From Rhizophagus irregularis (Eukaryota; Glomeromycota; Glomeromycetes; Glomerales; Glomeraceae): a stretch of DNA of 64,000 nucleotides. Shown here piece after piece: positions 35,587-47,300 of the stretch. Each line of letters opens with the position of its first letter. Position 1 is the stretch's first letter. The stretch spans positions 4,526,001 through 4,590,000 of the forward strand of contig NC_089439.1 of the NCBI RefSeq assembly GCF_026210795.1. Reading direction: 5' to 3'. The position numbers were made by a program, and so were the translations under genes. The notes beneath the pieces were generated by a model. It searched no databases and had not been told where the DNA came from. It was given only the letters and a program-made list of their open reading frames with translations.

Positions 35587-37530
35587 GCGTGTACACGTGT
35601 ATTTTTTTTTTTTTTTTTTAAACAAAGGACAATATTTATTATAAAAGAAAAATATACAAAATTGAACTAATCTAGTTTAAATACAAGATCGAATAAAAAC
35701 TAATAAAAAAAAATGGTGACTTAAGAATATATGTTCAAAAGAACTATCTACCGTCATGCCTGCCCAAATACTTTCACATGCATAAGCACCCTACCGGTAT
35801 TCGTACATCCTTTGGTGACTAGATCAAAAATATTTTTCTAAAAAAAAAACACACTATAAAACAAAAAGAAAATTATTCTAAAACCTAAAAAAATTTAGTA
35901 TATCCTAAATTAATTTACGTAAAACATCTAAAATTTCCGCTAAGACCTTTGATCGTGATGTTTTACGGGACTTATCTTTCTTCTGCTTATTATGCTTCTC
36001 AGATTTTGCCTCTTGTGGTTTCTTTTTAGAATTCTTAGAATTCTGTTTACTTTTATCAGTCTGTCGACTTCCTGAAGTTCGTTGCCGGTCCTTGTTGGTA
36101 TTATTACCAAATGACCTTGTTCGTTGCGATGGAGAATCATGTCGATTCCAAGACAGGTGCAATTGCTCCCAATCAAATTGATTATCTAATGCTGTACGCA
36201 TATCAACCCACTTTTCAAAATAACCAATAAGTTTACGATCCCCCCTTGCAGTCTGTATAATTTTAAAGCTTTTCAAACCCTTAATCGCAGAAAGGAATGA
36301 ATGTGGGCAATGGTCTTTCCATAAGGCTGCTATCGTCATCGATTCTGGAATTTTTCGAATTGTAGCTTGGAACTTCTCACGTTGTTTTCTTTCTTTGAGT
36401 GTCCACCTTGCTGGAAACCATCGAACCGGTATCCCCCCTAAATCCGTAGTCCAAACAGGATCATCATTACCTTCGAACTGGGTAAGACGCAAAGAATTTA
36501 ATTCTATCTTCAAACGAACTGTTTGGTATTTCTTTTGTTGTTTCATTTGTAATGAGATAGTATTCCCCCAAAATGTTAACTTTTGCAGAATTTCTTCTGG
36601 CGTCCAGGATACTGGGATATCATAAACCAAAATGTCTCTGACTTGTGATGTACCATCATCACCTGGTTTATGACCTGTAATAACTTGCTGAATTATATTT
36701 TTATTTGACTTCTTTTTTTATTCGAAGATTTTGTCAAATTAGATAAATTATTATCTGGTTGTTGTAATAGCTGCGGCTGAGGCATTGTAACATCCAGATT
36801 AGATACTGGTTCTACTGGTGTGACGTCCATATCAAAAGGTTGATCAACATGTGATTGAGATCCAGAGGCATCCGCAATCGACCGATTTATATTAACATCT
36901 TGATCATCACCTATTTGATCATCATCATCAACAGTATTTCGCATATAATCATCTGATTCATCATTTGTTAATGGATCAGAATCAGAATCAACAGTTTGGT
37001 GTTTTTTCTTTTTATTCTTTTTAGCCTTTCTTTTTTTAGACTTATCCTCATGTTTTCTCACAACATTCATTATTTGCTTTCTTTCAGCATATCTCTGTTG
37101 TATCCCATCATATACTGCGTTAAAACCATGAGAAGCAGAGTACATAGCAACATGTAAAAAAAATGAGAAACTTTGAGGAGTCATTTGGTAACGAGAGGCT
37201 CTATTCTCCCAACTGAGTATGTCTTCATTTGTTAATCCAAAATTTGCTTTTAAAATATTATTTTGAACTTCTGTTGAACGTCCCTTAAAAAATGAAGCAC
37301 TAAGACTTTCACAATATTGTATATATTGGAAATATGTAGTTTTTAAAAACCTATTTTCATCACCCATAATAAGCATAGGAAACTTATTTTCGGCTATTTG
37401 TATTTTTCTTGTATCTTCCATTTTAATAAAAAACTGAGTAAAATAAAATTAAAATTTTACTGCGGAATTGTTATGTTTTTTAATTTTTGAAGGAAGAGTT
37501 TTTTATCATGACTTGCGTGTACACGTGTAT
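35587..37530 (-). mobile_element. Retroposed insert with 17-bp target-site duplications and poly(A) tail
   Basis: TGCGTGTACACGTGTAT occurs at 35586-35602 and again at 37514-37530. Immediately inside the left copy is a run of 17 Ts (35603-35619), which on the minus strand is a terminal poly(A). AATAAA (plus-strand TTTATT at 35635-35640) lies about 16 bases upstream of that tail. The insert is 1.9 kb, intronless, and carries one ORF pair (35905-37421). This is the signature of target-primed reverse transcription, so it is either a retrocopy of an mRNA or a non-autonomous LINE ORF1-only element. No reverse transcriptase is inside. Confidence 0.85.
35905..37421 (-). pseudogene. RNA-binding-like (LINE ORF1-like) protein, one frameshift
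   Basis: Two abutting minus-strand frames (37421-36693 and 36630-35905) become one protein of about 505 residues if a single base is added in the A-run corresponding to plus-strand T 36713-36719. After that run the second frame continues upstream of its first Met with no stop. The N-terminal third is globular, followed by a Lys-rich patch (KKRKAKKNKKKKH) and a Asp/Ser-rich linker. A domain beginning RDILVYDIPVSWTPEEIL with later strand TVRLKIEL suggests an RRM-like fold (inference). The C-terminus is Lys/Ser/Arg-rich. ORF1-type nucleic-acid binding would fit, as would a multicopy host gene retrocopied by LINE machinery. Homopolymer assembly error is possible. Confidence 0.6.
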
Positions 37531-37871
37531 CAGAATGATCAGTTCATTGGATGTTTGATTTACTTGCAAATTAGGGAAAGCCGCGTTTGATCACGTGACT
37601 TATAAATAATTGTCGCCTCCCATTTTACTATTTATCCTGAGGTCGTAATTTATAAAAATTTATTTGTCACACTCTCATAGACCGAACGTCCGGCTTTTAG
37701 TCTACCCCAAATTAAGATAACGTCCAATTGTACCAAAAATTCATATATATAAAGGCTTCAAGAAAATTTTGCGTCCTTTTTCTTTTTCTTCTTTTTTTTC
37801 AAAATAAGCTTGCTAAACCTTTACATTTTTTTTTATTTACCAACTTTTTAAAAAAAAGGAGATTTTATAAA
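37531..37871. other. Upstream region of the kinase-module array
   Basis: It contains a T-run and AAAAAAGGAGATTTTATAAA directly before the ATG at 37872, similar in style to the starts of the other kinases here. An in-frame upstream ATG at 37728 would add 48 low-complexity residues from poly-T and is not preferred. Confidence 0.4.
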
Positions 37872-39783
37872 ATGTTTTTTCAAGATGATGAGAAATGTGA
37901 AAAATGTGACGAAAAATATACGAGTGAATATAATGCAAAGTATAAATGGTGCAAATTATGTCATATAAATAATTTAAAAAATAATTTTTTTACTAATTGC
38001 ACCAGTGATGATGATACTATAAATACTTTGATCCAAGGGATACAATTAGAAATTGATGAACCAGATGATATGATATTTGAATGGATACCATATAATCAAT
38101 TTAACGATATAAAAGAAATAGGAGAAGAAGGGTTTGATAAAGTATACTTAACGATATGGAAAGATGGTCCATTAAATTATAATAAAAATAAGAATGAATA
38201 TATAAGAAATAATAATAATAAAAAGGTTGTTCTAAAATTATACAACTCACAAAATTTAATTAATGAATTTTTTATTGATGAGCTAAATTATAAAATTTCT
38301 TTTAATTGAAAATTTAAATACTTTTTTGTAATAATAATAATAATAATAATAATTGTATGATAATATAATTAAATAGGATAAAATGTATTCAATAACTTAT
38401 ATTAGTGAAGTTCTTAAAATATATGGAATTTCTCAACATCCAAATACAAAAGATTATATTATTGTTTTTCAAGATATATTTTGTGAAAAATGTGGTAAAA
38501 AGTATACAAATATAATTAAAGAATAGTGTCAACCATGTCAAATAAATTATTTTAAAAAAAATCATTACATTAGTGAAAATGAAGAAATTGATATTATAAT
38601 TCAAGAAATACGATCATTGGTTGATTATAATTAATATTTGAATGGATACCATATGATCAATTAAATAATATTGAAATAATAGTTAAGATGATTTACATAC
38701 AATATATTCAGCAATATGGAAGGATGTTCCAATATATTATTATGATAAAAAATGGATGAGAAAATCAAACAAGGAAGTTTCTCTAAAATATTTATATAAT
38801 TCATAAAATATTATTAAATTTTTATGAATTCTAAATTTGATTTAAAATAATTTATTTTTCTTTATTTTAAATAAACATTTATTAAATTAAATCAATAATA
38901 GGTTAAGTCTGATTTTCAAGCTTTTGGTGAAGTTGGTGAATATAATAATCTTTTAATATATGGAATATCACAAAATCCAGATACACAAGATTACATTATG
39001 ATTTTTCCGAATGAATCTTGTAAAAGATGTGGTGAACGATTTATAGACAAAAATTATGCAAAGTATGAATGGTGTAAATCATGTCAAATAAATAATCTTA
39101 AAAATAATTTGATAAATTGGAATAATGAAAATGAAAAAAATCAATAGTTTAATTCAAGATAAACTATTAGAAATAAATTTTTATTATGAAATAGTAACTG
39201 TATGGATTGCATATAATCAGTTTAATAATATTGAAGAAATAGTAGGTGAAAAAGATCTTAAAAAAGAAGTTCTTGATAAAGTATATTCAGCAATATGGAA
39301 GAATGGACCATTAAATTATAATAAAGGAAAAAATGAATAAACAAAAAAATCAGCCGAATATTAAAAGTTATTTTAAAATTACTTAAATCTACAAAAATGA
39401 ATCTTTAAGCGAGGTATGAAATTTTCTTTACTAAATTTAATATAAATTTTACCTTAACCATGGAGTAATATCTTTTATTAATTATACAATTCAATAGGTT
39501 AAAGCAGAATTAAATAAATATCATTGGAATTTCTCAAAACTTGATACAAAAGATTTTATTTTAGTTCTTCAAGAAGGATATGATGATAAATGTGAAAAAT
39601 GTATACATGTATAGATGATAACTGGTGTAGTTCATGTCACAAAATTTGTTTGAAAAAGTTATATAAAAATTCGACCACTGGAAATGATAATATTGATAAT
39701 TTAATTAAAAGATGGCGAAACAACCTTAGGAATTATTTATTTGAATTCATACCATATAATCAATTTGATAATACATGTGGTTA
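37872..39783 (+). pseudogene. Tandem array of four truncated kinase N-lobe modules
   Basis: Four repeats of one module follow each other: about 37872-38309, 38377-38850, 38902-39400 and 39498-39783. Each runs CxxC, a second CxxC, a 30-45 residue linker, the W-I-[PA]-Y-[ND]-Q motif, a glycine-loop-like strand (EEGFDKVYLTIWKDGP in module 1) and, in modules 1-3, a VxLK-like strand. Modules 1-3 are then followed, after an intron-like gap ending in AG, by the beta4-beta5 segment (IYGISQHPNTKDYIIVFQ), which is where the next module restarts with CxxC. No HRD, DFG or APE sequence occurs anywhere. Module 1 is open to 38309; modules 2-4 contain stops (for example TAG near 38524) and frameshifts. It appears to be a decaying gene that grew by internal duplication of N-lobe exons. 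Confidence 0.7.
38325..38352. repeat. AAT microsatellite
   Basis: Eight or so consecutive TAA/AAT triplets in the intron-like gap between the first two kinase modules. Confidence 0.8.
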
Positions 39784-41546
39784 AGACATCACCACCAAAT
39801 CAGTATCCAACACGTGACAACGTGGTGTCCGACGATCTCGAAATTATCGATGATACACTTTTTCGAAGTCGAGACATGTTAAAAAAAAGTCTTATATAGA
39901 TAGTAAATAAGTGGTAAATAATAGTAATTAGCAAGAATAAGCAGCGAAAATTAATCTAAGATATTTCTTAGATGTATTAAATATTATTTAGCGATGAATC
40001 TGAATACCGCGCTGCAAATTTTTTTTTTTATTAATCTTAATGAAAAAATTTGCCCTCTTTTTTTTGTCATTTCCAGTAACTGATAATGCATAAACTTTTT
40101 TTTATAACTAAAATAGGAAACACATTAAAATCAGATAATTAAAATTTATAATTTACGTTACACTTACTTTTATTACAACATTCTCTACATATTTTAACAT
40201 TTATAATAATACGTACGTCAAATCACGTCCGAGTGTCTATATAACATCGTTCTGACCTGATTAATAGTTTAATTCGGATAACCGGGTTAAATTCAAAACT
40301 TTGCGTTTTTATTTAGTTAGCTAAAAATCGTTGAAATCATTAAAAAAATCCATTCTTTAATTTCTTGTTAATTTCACACAGAGTTCTACTTTTTCACTCG
40401 CTCAGTCGCTCCCTCCGGAAAAAAGTAAATCAATTATAAAAGTTATTTTTTTTAAAAAAAAATAATGCGCCTTTGTCTATCTATTTCATATACAGTAAAT
40501 TTCTCTTAATATTTAAATTTCCACAAAAATGGCGCAGTACAATGTAATTATTAAAATGTCTTTGTATTCTATATTATAAATGATACAATATGTCATTTGA
40601 GTCAATTGCTGATATTCTCAATTGTCATGAAAACAGACTTAGTATTTTTAATCCATAAATTATCATTGACTGCTATAAATTATAAAGTAATTATTCTAAT
40701 ATTAACAATGATATAATTTTGATATCTTTTAAAATTTCTATAAAATGATAAAAAGATCACATCACGTTTTAAGCTCAATATTTTCATTACATTAAACTTA
40801 AAATAATAATTATGTAATCTATCAAGTAGATTTATTGTTAATTTTAACTAGGGTGGAATCAAGAATCAAAGTTGACATATTCATTAATAAATGTGGTTTA
40901 TAGTATTATGAAAAATTTTCTGTGAGAATTATCTTCACGTATATTTGGAAATAATAACGTACATGACATATTGTATTTGTAACTTTGTAAAAAAAATTTG
41001 CATAAAATTATTATGGAAAAGAAATATTTTACTTACCTATTGTATGAATGAAATTTTAATAGGCGCATCTAACGAATTTTAGTATTTTTTTTTTTACAAA
41101 ATAAACAAATTAACTCATTGTCTATAAAAATATTTTAACTTTAAAATTTTATGGAAATTTTTTTCTTATATTACAGCTTGATTTCGGAAAATCACTGAAT
41201 TAAAAATCAATTTATTAATAATAAAAGTTAAGATAATTATTATTGTTTTAATAAAATAATAGTAACTAAAATAATAATAAAAAAACAAATGGCGCTGCGT
41301 ATCTTTCTAATTTCTTTATTTTAATTAAATAACTAACGATAAAAGATAAAAGAAATTTGTTTTTGCATATCATTTTTTTTATCATCACTTTTTTTTCCAA
41401 TATATATTAACCTACCATCTGTAAAGCCGGCTGTGGATACAACGCATAAAATTTGGCACATTCCTAAGCTTAAGCTACAATGTTATAAAAATGCCGGAAA
41501 AGTCTAGGCAACTAGTCAAAAGTCCCGATAATCCGAATAATATTAA
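39784..41546. other. Intergenic region, no supported gene
   Basis: The kinase-module sequence stops abruptly at about 39783 and unrelated, GC-richer sequence follows to 39870, suggesting a breakpoint. The remainder is AT-rich. No gene or RNA found. Confidence 0.5.
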
Positions 41547-42787
41547 TTATAGATCAAATTGCAAGAAAGTTCGCTTAACTTTAGTTCCAAGTGACAGAAC
41601 ATCTCCAATACGTTTTGGTGTTGTTGATGATTCAACTACATGATAATAATAAAATTGTATCTGTGCATCAACTGCTGCAAAGGCAATAACAAGTGGTAAT
41701 TCACCTAAGGCAAGCATGTTCCAAAATTTATAGTAATAATCTAAATCTGCCGCTGCAGTTGCAAATGTTGAATTAGTAGCTTTTTCCTCGCCCATTATTA
41801 CAAGTACGTCTCTACAATAAACTAAGACATCTGGTCGGACTCACTTGTCTGTAGTTGTAGTGAAATCATTCGTTTTATTGTTGCGAGCCCATTCTAAACC
41901 AAATGTACCAATATATTTATCAGCAAGTTTAAGCATTTTCCGAATGACATTGTCGACCATATAACTGGTTTCCATCTCCTGGTTTTTCTTACCCTTATAA
42001 AGTTTCATAGCATTTCCAACAGTAAGCATTACACCAGGAAGAAACTCGAAAACTTCGTGATCAAAAAAGTCAGGAAAATCATGACATAAAATGTGGGGGC
42101 TGGCAATTTCCTTCGTAGCGGTGTATTAAAGTATGAATTGATATTATTACAATCGACTGGTTCATCAAAAGGACACAAGAGTTCTTGTAAATATTCGGTT
42201 GTCTTATCTTGTATAAGTCCTATTCCAATATCTTCATCGAAATGAAAAAAGAATATGACTATTAGTACTAAAAATCAAATAAAACTATATTAGAAACAAA
42301 CCACCAATTAACAACTTTACCTTCAAGTTTTATTCTTTTATTTGGAGTATCTAAAAAAGAAGGAAGCGCCAAAAAGGTCAATAAACAATTCACATAAGAT
42401 GAAAACGTTGGGAGACACTTACCAGTGACGGGGACTATGATAATATGAATATTCCTCAATGTAGGAGGTACAGTACCCTTAGGAAAATAGTCGCTAAGTG
42501 GGTTATGCACATTTCATCCTCTTGCCGTTAAATTTGTTTTCAATGTCTTTTTCGGTAGAAATATTTTTAAGACTTCCATCGTCGATATCAACTAGCCAAA
42601 GTTCCATACTGTTTGGATCTTCGGGATCAGGAACTGCATGTTTAACTTGGTTTTTAATTATCTCCTTAAAGTTTGAAACGGTATATTCGATTACAGTCAA
42701 ATTACTTTCATTGATATATTTCTTGGGAACGTTAGCCGTAAAAGTATTCCTGCTGCCTAGAACAAAACAATTTAGCGACAGTTCCAT
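41547..42787 (-). pseudogene. Crinkler (CRN) family protein with PD-(D/E)XK-like C-terminus, broken
   Basis: Exon 1 (from Met at 42787 to about 42423) encodes a CRN header: SLNCFVLG at the start, YTVSNFKEIIKNQ near residue 40, a PDSM/PNSMELWLVDI-type strand, and RNIHIIIVPV at its end. Exon 2 is 42350-42321 (30 bases), and exon 3 runs from 42267. Splice sites are GT-AG. The C-terminal region ends with RPDVLVYC, about a dozen residues, then GEEKA, matching the D...ExK spacing of PD-(D/E)XK nucleases (inference). Lesions: a frameshift near 42508-42514, another near 42105-42118, and a TGA at 41841-41843 directly before RPDVL. CRN proteins are host-nucleus-targeted effectors in oomycetes, and related genes are known in Rhizophagus. 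As it stands it cannot yield the full protein. Confidence 0.75.
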
Positions 42788-43065
42788 TTTGGAGACTCTA
42801 AAGTGATAAATGATATTTTAGTTTTTAGAGGGTTTGAGAAAACTAGTGCTCTTGAGGGTATATAATTATATACCTTTTTACTGTATGTCTTTTTGAATAC
42901 TTCGTGATTAGACTCCTTGATTATTATTATGACGAAATATGACTAATCAGTGTGGCTTACAAATAAAGCGCAGTAATGCTCTATGATATTCTCTCTGAGT
43001 ATAACTCATAAATGTAAAGAAGCGTTAACGAAAAATTATTGAAGTCCGGGCGAGACAATTAGGGT
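42788..43065. promoter_or_regulatory. Shared upstream region between the CRN gene and the cassette-exon gene
   Basis: This divergent spacer includes the palindromic TATA-like string GGTATATAATTATATACC at 42858-42875, about 75 bases from the CRN start. It could serve either strand. Assignment is inference from position only. Confidence 0.3.
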
Positions 43066-43799
43066 ATGAATGGTTGTGGCTGTGCATTTACAAGGAAACG
43101 ATTCCAAGACTTGGAAACTAGTGATATTTTCTCGTACAGATTTCTGAGGTAGCATACAACATTTCTTTTCAATATTTTTTTTGTAGAGCGCCTGCGCCGG
43201 CTTGGACTATAAGAAGGGAAATTCGGTGAGGGAGTTTTTGATTTTTTGTAAATAGCTCTTTCGACAAAACATATAACGTTCCGTTCTTTTTGTAGGCTGC
43301 TGGTTCTCAATGGAGATTCGAAATTTTTTTTTAAAAAATTTTTTAATTTTTATTTTTTTTGTAGATATCGGTTCCTTTGGATTTGAGATTTGGATTTGGT
43401 AAGTTTCGAAGCAAAACTTACGTTTTTTTATTTTTTGTTTTTTTTTTAATTTCTCTCTTTTTTTTTGTAGGTATCGATTCTTTCGCCTTTGGGATTTGGA
43501 TATGCCAATATGGTAAGTTTCGATTCGAAAATTCAAAACGTGTTTTTTTTTTATTTATTTTTTAATTTTTCTCTTTTTTTTGTAGGAATCGATTCTTTCA
43601 GCTTTGGGACTTGGATATACCGATATGGTAAGTTTCGATTCGAAAATTTGTTTAAAATTTTATTTTTTTTTGTAGATATCAGCATGGACCCAGATATGCA
43701 GATATCAACATGGTAAGTTTCTATTTGAAACTTATCTGTTATAATTTTTTTAATGTTTTTTAAAAAATTTTTTTTTTTTATAGGTATACGGTTCTTTGA
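43066..43799 (+). CDS. Possible small gene made of tandemly duplicated mini-exons
   Basis: Seven candidate exons chain in frame: 43066-43148, 43186-43225, 43365-43398, 43471-43512, 43586-43627, 43676-43712 and 43784-43799, ending in TGA. Each acceptor is a T-run then GTAG or ATAG. Donors are GTAAGTTT for four exons, GTGAGG for exon 2 and GTAGCA for exon 1. The two 42-base exons encode 14-residue repeats, GIDSFAFGIWICQY and GIDSFSFGTWIYRY. A further acceptor at 43295 has lost its donor. The predicted product is about 97 residues with no known domain and no signal peptide. The introns also share GTAAGTTTCGATTCGAAAA, so exon plus intron was the duplicated unit. Transcription is unproven; it may be a minisatellite that happens to keep splice signals. 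Confidence 0.4.
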
Positions 43800-43850
43800 A
43801 CGGCCGAATCTGGGACATTTAATGAATACAGGCAAGTTTTGAAATTTTCT
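43186..43850 (+). repeat. Exon-intron minisatellite, period about 90-115 bp
   Basis: Seven repeat units are marked by splice-acceptor-like ends at 43185, 43295, 43364, 43470, 43585, 43675 and 43783 (spacings 110, 69, 106, 115, 90, 108). Most share ATCG.TTC.TTTGG, GGATATG or a relative, then GTAAGTTTCGATTCGAAA and a T-rich tail. Confidence 0.75.
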
Positions 43851-44364
43851 TCGAAAATAGATTAGTCTTTACATTAGACATTAAGAATAGTGATTAAACA
43901 GATAGCATAATTTGTAATATAATATAAATATTTAATAAATTATAAATTCGGAAACATTCCAATAAAAATTTACTACCAAACCAATGAATGTGAGCAATGA
44001 TGACAAATCGTCTGACGTACTCAAACGATTCAGTCATAAGCAATTAACCTATTTAAAATCAAATTTCTAAATTGATTAAAACTCAAATTTTATAATTCTA
44101 TCTTGTATTGTCCGCTATCATTTTTCTATAAAGAAATTAGATAGTGAATGTAATCTTTATCAAATATACTTTGGAAAAGTCTGGAAAATCAGAAACAGAA
44201 AGAATTTAACATAATAAAAAGTGATATTTTAATATATTTTAATTTATAAAATAATAAAAAAAGTGTCTTATAAATTTGAACATTAATTTTATATCATGCA
44301 CAATTCAAATTGAATATTTGTAACTATCATAATCTCACCGTAATAATCATAATAAACACCAAGT
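43851..44364. other. Intergenic spacer, no feature seen
   Basis: AT-rich DNA between the exon array and the 3' end of the next gene. It should contain the 3' untranslated region of the minus-strand kinase. Confidence 0.45.
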
Positions 44365-47300
44365 TCAATCAATATCCATAATAACACAATCAGAACATTC
44401 ATCAGAATAAAAGGTGTTAACTTGTCCTATAATAGGTAAATTTTTTATTTAACTTTAATTTTACTAGCTAGATAAAAGTAATATATAAATAATAAAAAAC
44501 TTACCTGTTCGTATTCTCTTAGTATATCTCGAAGAAACAAATTCTTGTTGATTTCTGCAATTAATAGGTTCCGGTAAATTTTGAAAATTGAGAAGCCGAC
44601 TTGTATAAATAGCCTTGGGATGTTTTTCGTCTTTTTGTATTTTTAATAATAAATTTGTAATGTTGGTTGATTCGTTAAAATTATATGATAATCTTTTTAA
44701 TGGAATACTTTTGTATGTATTTAAATGATAAGATAATATATGAAATACTTCTCCAGAAGTTGGACGGTTATCTGGATTTGCATCCCAACATTTTTTAATT
44801 AATTCTTTTAAAGAAGTTGGAGTTTCTTCTCTAATATTTGGACGTAAACCTCGACAAATATCCAGTACGAGAAAATGATCATGTGGTTCATTATTGAATG
44901 GAGGAGTTACTGTAATTATTTCATTTATGATCACACCTAATGAATATACATCAGATGCTAATGTATGTGGTTTTCCACGTAATATTTCAGGTGCCATATA
45001 TGGCATTACTCCATAAATATTCTTATTTGTAGAATTTGATAAATTTTCGTTTGCTGGCATGCAAAATCCAAAATCTCCAATATATGCAAATGTAGGATCA
45101 ATAAAAATATTTCCTGGATGAAGATCTTTATGAATTAACCCATGAATATGAATATTATTAAGTGCAAGACAAATATCATATATTTTATTTAATCTTTGAT
45201 CCCATGTAATTATATTAACAGTTCGTTCAAGATATTTTCGTAAATCACCATTTTCCATATATTGTAATACTAACGCATAATTGTTAGTAATAGGATCTTG
45301 AGTAATTCCAAAACATTTTATTATACACATATAACCACTAACTTCGTTATGAAATTTTATCTATAAATATATAATTAAATATTAAATTTGTAAATTAAAT
45401 AGTAATTTATTTTATTTTAAATTCTATTTTACGTACCTCATTTAGAAAATCTCCACTTATATTTTTTGAATTATTCAATACTTTTAAAGCGATTTTTGTC
45501 GATTCATTTCTTTTCCAATTATTAGAAAATTGACTCCACTTTTTAATTGGTCCATCTTTCCATATAGCTGAATATACTTTTGCAAAACCTACTTTAGCAA
45601 TGTAATTAATATTTGTAAATTTATCATATGAAATCCATTCTAATAATCCGTACTTTCTGCCTATATTTTGATTGTCTTGTATCAACTTATCAATAACCTC
45701 ATTCCTACTGGTCCACTTATCAAAATCTCTTTGAAAATGTTTAGGATTGCAGGATAAACAACCATCCAAATCCTCATATATCTTTAGACATTCTTTACAT
45801 TTTCAAATTCAATACGTTTTTTTTCAATAATATCAATTTCTCTATCATAACAATCACAGCAGTAAGAACGAAGTTTACGCCAACAATTATGTACTCCATT
45901 ATATCTTATATTATTTATAAGAATTTTCTTATTATCTACATAATTTTTTGTGTTGTCAAATTGTTGTATTATTTGTTTAAATATTCCTAAATTACTATTT
46001 AATTTAAAATAAACATTTTTGTAATCTATTAAAATAGATTGTAATTCTTTTAATTCTCTTAATTCTTTCGTTTCTTTGTTGTATACTTTGAAATAAAAAT
46101 TTTCACAATCTTTTAATTCTCTTATTTCTTTATCAAAACACTCATAACAATAATTATAATGATACTTTCTATCACACTTCTCACATAAAATATAATCGAA
46201 GTTCTTGTATTTTACTCGTCTATCATCTTCATCTAAATCATAATCTGAAATTTCAATTTTTGATTCTATAAATACATTATTTTCATTAATCCATTTACTA
46301 AAGTTTTCCAAAAATTGCTTTAATTCATAAAATGAACAACAATCATCATTATTTCCATTAAAACATACTTTGCATCTATTAATTATCATTTGATTATTAT
46401 TATAACAATAATTACAATTATAGTATTGCTTATCAATTTCATTATTACATTTTTCACATACAACAATGTCATATTTTTCATATTTTGCTTTTCTTTCTTC
46501 TAAATTTAAATTATTATCGAATGTATTAAAAATTTTAAAATCTGATCCAAATTTCATATGACCTTTTTTAATAACATCAGTTTCTTTATTATAGCAACGT
46601 GTACAATAATAATTGTGTTTATTAATTCCTTGATTACATTTTTCACATACAACAATGTCATATTTTTCATATTTTGCTTTTCTTTCTTCTAAATTTAAAT
46701 TATAATCAAATGTATTAAAAAATTTAAAATCTGGTCCAAATTTCATATGATTTTTTTTAATAACATCAGTTTCTTTATCATAACAATATGCACAATAATA
46801 ATATCCAAAATTATCAATTCCATTATTACATTTTTCACATAAAATACTATGATAATTCATGTACTCTGCTCTTCTTTCTTTTAAATCTAAGTTGTAATCT
46901 GATGTCTTAAAAATTCCAAATTTAAATTTTGGCCCAAATTTCATATGCCCTTTTTTAATAACATCAGTTTCTTTATCATAGCAACATGTACAATAATAAT
47001 ACCAATCCTCAATTTTATTATTACATTTTTCACATAAAATACTATGATAATTCATGTACTCTGCTCTTCTTTCTTTTAAATCTAAGTTGTAATCTGATGT
47101 CTTAAAAATTCCAAATTTAAATTTTGGCCCAAATTTCATATGCCCTTTTTTAATAACATCAGTTTCTTTACAATAACAATATGCACAATAATAATTCCAA
47201 TCCTCAATTTTATTATTACATTTTTCACATAAAATACTATCATAATTCATGTACTCTGTTATTCTTTCTTTTAAATCTAAGTTGTAATCTGATGTCTTAA

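Noticed and set aside
37728-37871. N-terminal extension of the kinase-module array from an upstream ATG
   Set aside because: The added 48 residues are encoded by poly-T and Lys-rich low-complexity sequence; the ATG at 37872 follows the start context of the other kinases.
43059-43536. Minus-strand frames across the cassette-exon array
   Set aside because: They are Lys/Arg-rich because they read the poly-T tracts backwards. The plus strand has coherent splice signals and repeat-encoding exons.
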